This document shows positions 1 to 8,881 of a stretch of DNA of 64,000 nucleotides, piece after piece. The DNA lies in contig NW_005201269.1 of NCBI RefSeq assembly GCF_000372725.1, positions 303,525-367,524 of the forward strand. Direction: 5' to 3'. Source of the DNA: Emiliania huxleyi CCMP1516. Taxonomy: Eukaryota > Haptophyta > Isochrysidales > Noelaerhabdaceae. A program made the position numbers and the translations under genes. Positions within the stretch are counted from its first letter, which is position 1, and every line of letters begins with the position of its first letter. The notes under the pieces are model-generated. The model saw nothing but the letters and a program-made list of their open reading frames with translations. It did no database searches and was not told the origin of the DNA.

Positions 1-1789
1 AGCGGAAGGAGGAGGAGGAGAGGAAGCTGGCCGAGCTCAAGGCGGCGGCGGAGAAGGACGCCTCCAAGAAGGCGGAGCTCGAGGCCGCCCAGGCCGCCGC
101 CGCGGAGGCGGAGAAGAAGTCAGCCGCCGAGGCGGCCGCGCGCGAGGCTGCGGCGGCGGGCGGGGACGCGGCGATCGTGGCGCAGGCCGAGCAGGAGGCG
201 GAGGCGGTCAAGGCGGAGGAGGAGGCGAAGCAGGTGGCGGAGGAGACGGCGCAGAAGACGCAGCTGGTCAAGTCGCAGAGCCGCATGCTCGCCGAGGCGA
301 AGGCGGACCCCGAGCACGCCGCGGTGGCGGGCGACGCGGCGGCCAGCGCGGCGGCCAGCGCGGTGGCCAACGGCGCGGGATCGGACGAGGCGATCAAGGC
401 GGGCATAGCGGCCGCGGAGGCGGCGGAGGCGGAGGCGCAGGAGCGGGCCATCCAGGAGAAGGCGCAGCTGCGTCGCGCGACGATCGACAAGCTGCGCAGC
501 GAGGAGGTCAAGTTCCACTCGTTGCCGGAGGACGTGGTGGACTACGCCGACTACCTCGGGATGGACCTCAAGGAGGACCTCGGGCTGCTGTGGATCGCCG
601 ACGAGGCGCTGCGCGCGGACGACCCCGACGGCTGGATCGAGCGCGAGGGGCCGACGGGCGACCACTACTACGAGCACGAAGTGACGGGCCAGGTGCTCTA
701 CTCGCACCCGCTCGACTACCAGTTCCAGCAGCTCTACCTCGAGGAGAAGAAGAAGGGCGGAAGCGGGCAGCTGGGGAGGCGAAACTCGGACGACGACGAC
801 GACGACATGGCGCCGCCGAAGCAGGCGCGCAGCAGCAGTCGCGCCGCCCTGCTGGCCGCCACGGGCCCGGTGGGCAGCGCGGACGACGTGTTGCGGCGCG
901 TGCAGCGGCTGCTGGGCACGACGCGGAGCGACGAGCTGCGGCAGCTGCTCATTCAGCCGTCGCTGTGCAAGACGCCCGTGCGCTGCTTTGTGATCCGGCA
1001 CAAGTCGTTCATGGGCACCCCCCGCTTCGACTTCTTCATGTCCATCTCGCGCACCGACGACATGTACTGCTTCACGGCGAAGAAGTGGCCCCTCGGGATC
1101 AACAAGGGCTGCTACTACTCCATCTCGCTCGACCAGGAGGAGGCGAAGCGGTCCAAGGCGAGCACGCTCGAGTCGGGCGCCTTTGTCGGCAAGGTCCGCT
1201 CCGACAAGAAGTCGCTCGACTACACCCTGTACGACGACGGCACCTCGCCCGACGGAAAGGACAAGGGCGGCACCTCGGTGCTGCGCCACGAGCTGCTGCA
1301 CATAAACTTTTCGAACTCGCTGCGCAACCGCGACCCAGGCGCCATGACGGTGGTCCTGCCCGAGGTGGACAGCGACGGCAGCTTCGAGAGCGTGCAGCCG
1401 AGGCATCACACGGAGGGGCTCGAGGCGCTGCTCAAGCGCGGCGAGAAGGGCGGGCTGCTCGAGCTCAAGAACCGGCAGCCAAAGTGGAACGCGTCGAGCA
1501 ACATGTACGTCCTCGACTTCCACGGCCGCGCCTCGCTCCCCTCGTGCAGAAACGTCCAGCTGGCGCCAAAGGCGCGCGCGCGCGGTCCGGGCTGCGCGCG
1601 CCGCTGCCTGAAGCGCTCTCACCCGCCCGCCACCTCCGCCCGCCTCAGGCCAAGGAGAGCGACGTCTGCTTCCTGATGGGCAAGGTGGAGGAGAACCGCT
1701 TCAACATCGACTTCAAGGCGCCCTTCTCGGCCATGCAGGCGTTTGCGACCGCGATCATCATCTTTGACAACAGCTCCGGCGCCTTTTGA
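1..1789 (+). CDS. WW-Tubby (TULP-like) protein, 5' partial
   Basis: The frame is open from the window edge (first full codon at nt 3), so the start lies upstream. Exons are <1..1571 and 1649..1789, joined in phase 0 across a 77-bp GC-AG intron; 569 residues are visible. Order: an Ala/Glu/Lys-rich probable coiled coil (about residues 1-160), a module of about residues 175-250 that resembles the N-terminal WW region of the centriolar protein CEP164 (YADYLGMD, then GW, YY and HPLDYQF), an acidic linker, and a complete Tubby C-terminal domain from about residue 325 (CFVIRHKSFMGTPRFDFF, LDFHGRASL, FNIDF and a closing AFATAIIIFD). Tubby domains bind phosphoinositides and work in ciliary cargo delivery, so a cilia/flagella role is inferred. 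The Tubby call is firm; the WW subtype is a similarity judgement. Confidence 0.88.
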   Translation, partial: AEGGGGEEAGRAQGGGGEGRLQEGGARGRPGRRRGGGEEVSRRGGRARGCGGGRGRGDRGAGRAGGGGGQGGGGGEAGGGGDGAEDAAGQVAEPHARRGEGGPRARRGGGRRGGQRGGQRGGQRRGIGRGDQGGHSGRGGGGGGGAGAGHPGEGAAASRDDRQAAQRGGQVPLVAGGRGGLRRLPRDGPQGGPRAAVDRRRGAARGRPRRLDRARGADGRPLLRARSDGPGALLAPARLPVPAALPRGEEEGRKRAAGEAKLGRRRRRHGAAEAGAQQQSRRPAGRHGPGGQRGRRVAARAAAAGHDAERRAAAAAHSAVAVQDARALLCDPAQVVHGHPPLRLLHVHLAHRRHVLLHGEEVAPRDQQGLLLLHLARPGGGEAVQGEHARVGRLCRQGPLRQEVARLHPVRRRHLARRKGQGRHLGAAPRAAAHKLFELAAQPRPRRHDGGPARGGQRRQLRERAAEASHGGARGAAQARREGRAARAQEPAAKVERVEQHVRPRLPRPRLAPLVQKRPAGAKGARARSGLRAPLPEALSPARHLRPPQAKESDVCFLMGKVEENRFNIDFKAPFSAMQAFATAIIIFDNSSGAF

Positions 1790-2224
1790 AAGGCCCGTCC
1801 GAGGCCGGGATATGGCTGGGCCTGGCCATATCGTTCGCCGTCAGCCTGCACGCAACGCCGCACACTCGACTCTACGCCGTCGAGACGGGCCTCCGCCTCC
1901 TCTTAAGCATAGCCCTAGACCCTGTACCCTCTAATGCTATTCTGCGCCGCGCCCCCCGTGCGTGAGTCCGCAGGCTTTGTGCCTCCTGTCTTACGGCACA
2001 TACAGGGGCGCTGCCGGCCCCCGCGCACCGCGCACGCTGTGCTCTTCCGGCCTCGCTCCTCCATGTTTGTGGCGTGATGTATCTTCCATGTTGGGCTGTG
2101 CGAGGGGTTTACGTTTTGTTTAAGTGCTGAAGAAGGATAAAACAGCGAGATCGCGCAAACGCGCGCTTCAGATCCTGGCGCCTCCAGCCACGTACATAAG
2201 AGAGTACGAGATGGCACACAGAGG
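1790..2224. other. Intergenic, no gene seen
   Basis: The 435 bases between two convergent genes (Tubby on plus, TAF9 on minus). The short open frames here show no codon bias or recognisable motif. It presumably holds both 3' UTRs. Confidence 0.5.
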
Positions 2225-2857
2225 CTAGTCCCAGAGCTCATCGTCATCAAGCGCCTCTGCCATGGCCGCATCGCCGCTCCCCTCCCGGGCTGGCTGCGCG
2301 GGCGCGAGCGCGTCGGTCGCCGCCTGCGCTGCCCCGAGGTGGATTGGTATCCTCGGGCCCGCCGACTTGGGCCGGACGGGCGGCTCGGCACCGCTGCGCA
2401 GCTGAGACGGCGTCTCGTCCTCCGCCGCCTCCACCGCCGGCGCGCGCGGCACCAGATCGTAGTTCGCGGCGAGCAGACAGAACTTTTGAGGCGGAAGCTG
2501 GATGCCAGACGTGCTGGTCGGCGCGGCGGGCAGCGGCTGGCCGTTGCGCTCGCGCGCAAGCCACTCAAGGAAGGGCGCCGAGGTGACCTGCGCCTCTGCA
2601 GACTTGAGCCTGCACGCCAGTCTGACGTCCTCGCACTCCACCGCCGTGCGGCCCGCGTGCGCCGCGTAGTCTGCGCCTTCCGAAAAGACCTCGGCGCAAT
2701 GAGCGTGCATGAAGGTGAGGAGCTGGTGGAGGACGCCCGGCTCGTAGTCGGTCACACCCATCGAGCGCAGGATCTCGTCGACGGTCGCGGCGTCGCGCGG
2801 CGCGCCGGAGCTCGACATGCGCCCACCTCGCCGAGTTGTGGAAGAAAAAATCGACAT
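2225..2857 (-). CDS. TAF9: TAF9, TFIID/SAGA histone-fold subunit
   Basis: A single exon of 210 residues, the usual length for the family. The histone-fold region (about residues 20-90) carries the family pattern: RDAATVDEILRSMGV, YEPGVLHQLLTF, AAHAGRTAVECEDVRLA. It is followed by the conserved TAF9 tail motif GIQLPPQKFCLLAANYDLVP (about residues 120-140). TAF9 pairs with TAF6 through the histone fold in TFIID and SAGA. The end is acidic (DDDELWD). A second Met at residue 14 (codon at 2818), directly before the conserved domain, is an equally good start. No intron is needed. Confidence 0.92.
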   Translation of the reverse strand: MSIFSSTTRRGGRMSSSGAPRDAATVDEILRSMGVTDYEPGVLHQLLTFMHAHCAEVFSEGADYAAHAGRTAVECEDVRLACRLKSAEAQVTSAPFLEWLARERNGQPLPAAPTSTSGIQLPPQKFCLLAANYDLVPRAPAVEAAEDETPSQLRSGAEPPVRPKSAGPRIPIHLGAAQAATDALAPAQPAREGSGDAAMAEALDDDELWD

Positions 2858-2998
2858 ATGAGTGTGGCGTACGGCTACCGTTCAACCGTCTTTCTTACCG
2901 TTCAACCGGTTGGGACATTCCGTCTCCATACCTGGCCGTCGTAACACATGACGCGACTTTGTGGACGCTGCTGAGCAGCGTCACATACTCCTAGACGT

Positions 2999-3706
2999 AT
3001 GGTTCTTGACCTGATGGACTATGGCATCAACTACAACACCAACACAAAGGATGCCTGCGCGTGGGACGCGTGGGAGGAGTTCTGCGGCGTGATGAACACC
3101 GCGCCGCTGCGGCAAGCGTCGTTCGTGCGAGAGTACCCCGCGCGAGAAAGCAAGCTGCTCGGTCTCTTCGTCCTTTGGATCTATCCCCGGCTGAAACCTC
3201 GGAGTCGCGCAGATCGCTGGGCCAAGCCGAGATCCGCCCTCGCCTACCCGCTGGCTATTATCCGCATCTTTCAGCGGTGGCAAGTCGTCCTCCCGAGCAT
3301 CAAAAACGTGCGCGCGCAAGTTCGCGGACTCCTACGCGTGGCGGTCAATGTCTTCGGGCTGGGGTTTCTCGCGCCGCGACGCAAGGAGCCTTTCACCATG
3401 GACATGCTGCGCGCGGTCTGCGCCATCCCGAATGGCGCTCGCGTCGGCGCGCACACGTGGCACGCCGAGTCGCCTATCACGATCCTCGTCACAGATCTGA
3501 TGTGCTTTCTGCTGCGGACGGGGTTCCGTCCGTGTGTGATCAGTGTCTACGGATGGGGTGTCTTTGGCTCACGCCAGGGCGCTCGTTGCTCCTCCGTCTC
3601 TTTGTATCTTCCATACTGCGTTTATCAGAAGACCAGTGTGGGCACCCAATTGCAAGTTCCAAGTACGATTCTGAGGGAGGGTGTAAATGACCCCCCCCCC
3701 CAATGA
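2999..3706 (+). pseudogene. Tyrosine-recombinase-like transposon remnant
   Basis: The frame encodes 235 residues resembling the N-terminal core-binding half of tyrosine recombinases from DIRS/Crypton-like elements: an AWDAWEEFC helix, a YPLAIIRIFQRW helix and a later LVTDLMCFLLRTGFRP helix. The catalytic half with the R-H-R-Y residues is not visible, because the frame runs into unrelated sequence after about nt 3560 and ends at a run of C. A truncated mobile-element gene is the best reading. The family call rests on helix pattern and composition only. Confidence 0.45.
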
Positions 3707-3794
3707 ACACACCAGAGACCAGTGAGGGAGGGCGAGACGATCGAGGGGTCCCGTACCATGCGGAATCGACCCTATCCAGTGCTCAAGTGCTCAA

Positions 3795-4702
3795 GGATGT
3801 AGAGTGTAGAGCGCTGTAGAGCTGTAGAGATGTAGAGCGCTCTGGAGCGCTGTAGAGCAATGTAGAGTTGTAGAGCTCTACATCCGCCGCGTGACGAGGC
3901 GGGTGCGTAGAGCGATGTAGAGGCGCTCTACAACGTGAAATCTCTACAACAAACTCTACATCATAAGCGGCGAACGAGGCACGGTCGCTCTCCGGCATGA
4001 GGCGCGTTGCACTTGCCAGTGCTGCCCTGGCCTTCTGTCTGCCCGCCCAATGGGTGGGAGGTGCCTCTGCTGCTGTGGCATGCCTCACGGCTGCGACTGG
4101 CCGGCGCCTCGGCGCGTCAGCTCGGGCTCGGCGTAGTGATAGTGGCCAGCGCAACTCGCCTGGACTCAACGCTCAGCCAGGAGCTCCCGCACGCGCTGGC
4201 GCGAGTCATGGCGCATGCAACGCGTCTGAATGCTCGCCTCGCCTCGCGCAAATGCGACCGTCCTCGCAGCCGATAGTCCACCGCCTGCTAAAGAAGCACA
4301 GCGACGAATGCGGCACCGGCGACGCATGGCAGGCTGGTCATGATGCAGTCATAGGGTGTTGTGTGCCGTCAGAGTGACTCTCTGTGTGTTAGGGATAGTC
4401 AGGGCCGTCCATCAGAGCTCTAGTAAGCTCGGACACACCCCATTAGTGCGACTCGACCTCTTTGAGTCACTGCCTTCCCGGCGGGTTGGCTGTAGAGCCT
4501 CTACAACAAACTCTACAGCAAAATCGCGCTCTACATCGCTCTACAACGCACCCGCCTCGTCACGCGGCGGATGTAGAGCTCTACAGCTCTCTCTACAGCG
4601 CTCCAGAGTGCTCTACATCTCTACATACAGCTCTCAGCGCTCTACAGCGCTCTCCAGCGCTCTACATCTCTACAGCTCTACAGCGCTCTACACTCTACAT
4701 CC
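3795..4702. mobile_element. Inverted-repeat element built of GTAGAG units
   Basis: Two arms are reverse complements of each other: left about 3795-3965 and right about 4490-4702. Each arm is a cluster of short GTAGAG / CTCTAC units around a shared unique core (ATCCGCCGCGTGACGAGGCG on the left, its complement on the right). The interior (3966-4489) has short frames only. The frame 3997-4377 begins like a signal peptide (MRRVALASAALAF) but has no other support. This is best read as a non-autonomous foldback or MITE-like DNA element. No target-site duplication could be fixed. Confidence 0.7.
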
Positions 4703-5135
4703 TCTACTCGAGTACACCCTCCCTCAGATTGCGCGGCGCGGCCCGAGATCGCGCACCTCGGCACTCGGCGAGGACCGAGGTGGATGGGTTGGGAGCGAGG
4801 GGGCGGAAGTGATCAGTGCGGTAGATCGGTCAGCTCGGGGCGCGTGAGCCGGACTTGTGAGCCGGACGGCTTTCATTTCTCTCTGCGTTCTTGCACATGG
4901 AGTGCAAGATACTCGTTCTGTTGCCATCCCAAACAAACTGTCACTCCCCTTTCTCCCGGCCGGGGTGGGGCGCGCGCGGGGGCGGCGGGTGTGCGGGATG
5001 TCTGTGGGCCCGAGAGCGATTGTTCTATAACATACATAGGAGAAAAGAAATCTTCTCTCGTGTGCACAGCGGCAGCGAACCCCGCCTCGCTGATTGTGCC
5101 TCCGGTCTACAGTCGGACGAGCCCCGCCACGCCGA
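4703..5135. other. Intergenic, likely upstream region of MMACHC fusion gene
   Basis: Open frames here lack coding character. The stretch just before the ATG at 5136 probably holds the promoter and 5' UTR. No clear core motif was recognised. Confidence 0.4.
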
Positions 5136-6997
5136 ATGCTCTCCCGACGTGTCGCACAGACCAACTTTGATCCCGGCCGTGGCGACGCTCTGCGCGCCTG
5201 CGTCGCCAGCTTGCTCGACTTGCCTCTCGCCCAGACGCCAGACTTTCTGAACGCCGCGGGAGGCGACTACTGGCGGTCGATGGTGTCGCACGGCGCCGCG
5301 CTCGGCCTCGCACCAATCAAGGTCGCGCTCGGCGCCGACGGCAAGCTGCCGAGCCCGTCCGTCGAGGGCGGCCTCTGCATTTTACGCGGCACGTCGCCCC
5401 GTGGCGCGCACGGGCACGTCATCGTCGCCGCCGTCGGCCGTGATGGTCTGCGAGAGCTGGCCGTGGCAGGGATCGCCACAGCGTCCGCTGACGCGTCGGC
5501 GTCTCGGCTGCAGGCGTCACTCTCGATCCCGTCCACGACCCGCACCCCTCCGGACACATGCTCCTCCCGCCGTACACCTGGGCCGCCTTTTACGCATCGC
5601 CCTGCCCCGCCGCCGCCCGCTCGGCGGCGACCGCCGCCACGAGCAGCATCGCCGCCGGCAGCGCCGCCAGCAGCGGCAGCGGCGCCGAGGCGAGCGGCAG
5701 CGGCGGGGCGGCCGCCACCATCCTCTCGCGGCTCGCTCCGGCGCTCTGCGCGGCCGGATTCGAGGTGCAGGCGCCGCTGCTGGTCCGCTGGTACAACGAG
5801 CACCCAAAGGTGACTCCGCTCGGCGTGGCGCACCACCTCGACGCCGATGGCGACACGCTCGCGCTTCTGGTCGGCAACTCGCGCACGCTCTGGCGCCCCT
5901 TTGTGCGGTGGGTGGGCGAGCGGCTGGCGGAGGACGAGAACTACCTCGCGCGCCACCCCGACGCTCTCGACGCATACGCGCGCCACGCCGTCTCCACCCT
6001 CCTCCGCGCTCTCGACGGCGTGCCCGGCCTCCACGCGGCGCCGTCGGTCGTCTTCGCGGACGAGACGCTCGAGACGCACGGCCGCTGCGTCTCGGTCGCC
6101 ACCGCGGCGCACGTCGCGGGCCTGGCCTTCTACGACGCCTCGCTGCAGCGCTCGCTCCACAAGGCGCTCGGCCAATGAATTTATGTAATCAATTCTAAAT
6201 CGATGTCTCAATCAATCTCGCTCCACAAGGCGCTCGGCCCGTGGATCGCGTACCGCGCGGTGATCGTCTTTTCTGGCGTCACTGCGCCGCGCTTGCCGCG
6301 GCCGCCGGAGCCGACCAACCCGCTCTCACCCGCAGAGGCGCAGCGCGTCCTCGCCATCCAGCAGGAGAAAAAAGAGACCGCCGCCCCCGCGCACCGCGAG
6401 ACTCTCGCACCCTCATCTCGCACCCTCAGACCAGCCATTGGCCTCCCCGCCCTCCCCTCGCCTCTGGAGGCCATGCCCTCCGCCCCTTCCCCCGCCGCCC
6501 CCACCTCCCCGCCCCCGCCCCTTCCCTCTCCGGGGCAGGACTGCTTTCTTCGGTGGGACGACTCGGACGAGCAGGCCAACTGGGGGCGGCTGCGCTCGAT
6601 CGTCGACGCGTTTGAGATTGGGCGCGAGCACCGGTACGAGCACGAGATGATGCAGTTCCACTACGAGCCGGACGCGCACAGGCGGCTCGAGGCGCTCCGC
6701 CGTACCGCTCTCTGCGCGCGCGGCCCCGGCGACGGCGGCGCGGCGGCGCGGCGAGCCGCGCTGTCGTGTGACGCGCGGACCGGGGGCGCCGGCGGGCTGC
6801 CGGCGGGGACGCAGACAGCTGTGAGCGCCTTTGACCAGGGTCAACCGGCCGAGACGCAGACGGCAGCGGCGGAGCCGGGCCAGCAGGCACAGACGCAGAC
6901 CTTCCTCGCGACGGGTGAGGAGGCGACGCAGACGGCGCTGCAGCGCACGGCCGAAGCGGGCGTCCAGCACCGCCCGGTGCTCGCGAACCAGGTGTGA
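5136..6997 (+). CDS. Papain-like (HDPHPSG) domain fused to MMACHC-like domain
   Basis: Exons 5136..5445, 5514..6163 and 6230..6997 give 575 residues. The first intron is GT-AG (68 bp, phase 1), the second GC-AG (66 bp, phase 0). Residues 1 to about 150 match a small papain-fold family: ALRACVASLLDLPL with the putative nucleophile Cys, SPRGAHGHVIV with a His, then DPVHDPHPSG, a motif rebuilt exactly by the first splice. An Ala/Ser/Gly linker follows, then MMACHC (cblC)-like sequence from about residue 172: LCAAGFEVQAPLLVRWYNE, DTLALLVGNSRTLW, ATAAHVAGLAFY and, in exon 3, PWIAYRAVIVFSG and RYEHEMMQFHY. MMACHC removes the upper ligand of cobalamin. The tail holds TQTA repeats. A further in-frame intron may lie near 6370-6539, ending at the CAG before DCFLRWDD. 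Confidence 0.78.
6151..6239 (+). repeat. Exon duplication bounding intron 2 of the MMACHC fusion
   Basis: A 23-bp exonic sequence at 6151-6173 recurs exactly at 6217-6239, offset by 66 bp. Each copy contains AAG followed by GCGCTC. Splicing at the two AAG/GCGCTC points removes exactly one offset as a GC-AG intron and restores the reading frame past a TGA. Confidence 0.85.
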
Positions 6998-8881
6998 GGG
7001 GGGGGGGGGGCAGCCGTGTCTCAATTTGTCACACGCAGGCGCCGGCGCGGACCCTCTCTGCTTTCCTTTTTTTGTTTTTTTAATATGTATCGGGGAAAAG
7101 TAATGCAGGCCAATTGTCGCTGTGATGACGAAGAGGTGGTTCTCAGACTTGAACAACAACCGGGTCTTTCCAGTGGATCAAGGCACGAGTCCAACACGCA
7201 CATTTTGTCCCGGGCGGCGAAGCGAAAACCGCCGTCGCCGTAGTGGACCCCCCACCACCAGCCCCTTGGACGTTGGAGTGTGAACAGTGAAGGCTTCGTA
7301 TAGCCCTCCGGTCTACTAGAAGGTCCGCAGGACTGGAGCGAAAAAAAGCAAGCCCGGGGGGCGAGTGCGTAGGATCTTGCTAGGACGCGAGACCTTTTTA
7401 AAGAACCGAAATCTCCAGGAAATATCCCAACGCGGTACGGCTCTACCCCCCCCCCCCAAAGCCCACACTGCAAAGAAACTGTGAGACAGTCATGCTCTTT
7501 GCTTCTAGGTTCTACTCTGTGAGCGTTCGGTTCAGCGCGCCTTGCCAGGCCCTGCCTCGAGGGTGAGCATCTTCATCAGCACCGTCTTGCCAGGCCCAGC
7601 ACCTGCGGTCGTGCGGACGGGCTTGCCGGAGCGCGGAGGCGTGGCAGCGGCGGCGGGCAGCGGTGTCGCACCGCTCGGGCCCATGGTGGATGACGCTTGC
7701 TCGGATATAGAAAAGACGCCAGGCCCCCAGGGCAGCAGCAGCCTCGAGCAGGCAAGAGCTTTCGCAATACATGTACAACTCCATGTAGAGGCTTTCATGA
7801 GCACCGCGACGACAGGTGCGACGTCGAACGCACCCCTCCACGAGCTGCAAAAGTGAGTGAGCGCGCACACACACAGTCCCGCCGAGCGCGCGACGAGCCC
7901 CCTCAAGCCTCATGCCCGTGCCCGCACCTCGCCTTTCTGACGTGACTGTCTCCTGACCATCATCTCGCGGCCCGTGTGATTCGCGCGTCTCTCAACGCAT
8001 GTCAAGACAACACAGGGTACGGGATCGCCAAGCAGGTAGCGCCGCTCCTAACTATGGCCAAAGACCTCCAACGGCCAATCTGAGAACGCGTGGTCCGTGG
8101 AACCTGCCCTTTAGCGCCGACACGTGAGACGAGACCCCCTCCACCACTGCCGCACCACCCTCGCCGAGTGTCTGATTCACAACGCTCGGCAACCGGGCAT
8201 CGCCCCGGGACGTAATAGCACCTTCACAGCCGAACGATGCGAGACGCAAGTCCACCAAGCTCGGCATTCCAACGGCCAGACAGCTGGGCCAGAGCGGTAT
8301 TTTGGTTTTCAAAAGTTTTTTTTGCCTGCTCCAACGCTCCTGCTCCAACGATGTGGTCGTTCAAGCGGCACGCAGCCCTGCCCGGCACAACCGGGTTAGT
8401 GGCGCACGGCACCCGCGGCGCTTCTGTGCTCGCGACGTGCCCGCTGCGCGTCGGTCGCGACCTACGCGCCGGCGCTCGGCGCACCCAAGTCCAAGCTGTA
8501 GTTGATCGTTGCTTCCCTTTCGCGAGGCGGTGCGGACTGCCGGCGGCCTCGGTCTCCCTCTGCCCGTGCGACTTTCGCTAACTCCCTCGAGCCTAGACCG
8601 TCTCTTCGGGACGGCGCTCTTGAGCACGTTTGGCACCAAGGGGCTTTGATTCTTACGACCCTCACCCGCCAAGGCAGGTGCGCACTTGGCGCGTGCGTTT
8701 CTTTTTTATTATTTACCCAAAGTGAGACGCCGTGCTTAGAGTGAAGTGTTGCTTTTGTGTGAGTTGTGCGAGCTCCAACTTGCTCGGAAGGGAGGGTACG
8801 CACGGCTAGAGGCTAGAAAGAATCTCCTCTCGCCACCACACGGCTGGGGCAGCCGACCGACGAAGACGGCGTGCGTGAACA
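6998..8881. other. Intergenic, no gene supported
   Basis: About 1.9 kb of lower coding quality than its neighbours. A G run follows the MMACHC stop. A minus-strand frame near 7535-7600 reads GAGPGKTVLMK, P-loop-like, but without any flanking ATPase sequence. 7253-7372 is a dispersed repeat listed separately. The last stretch before 8882 should hold the MLH3 promoter. Confidence 0.45.
7253..7372 (+). repeat. Dispersed repeat, inverted copy at 19046-19150
   Basis: The segment containing TTGGAGTGTGAA, GCAGGACTGGAGCG and AAAAAAAGCAAGC is present in reverse complement at 19046-19150 with small indels. Function unknown; likely a remnant of a transposable element. Confidence 0.7.

Noticed and set aside
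120..1622. 500-residue minus-strand frame opposite the Tubby gene
   Set aside because: Arg/Leu/Val-rich shadow frame caused by high GC; the plus strand encodes a recognisable Tubby domain.
3997..4377. Possible secreted protein starting MRRVALASAALAF
   Set aside because: Lies in the spacer of a foldback element, with no domain and no second line of evidence.
7512..7913. P-loop-like GAGPGKTVLMK on the minus strand
   Set aside because: No Walker B or other ATPase sequence nearby, and the motif is encoded within a short direct repeat of CTTGCCAGGCCC.
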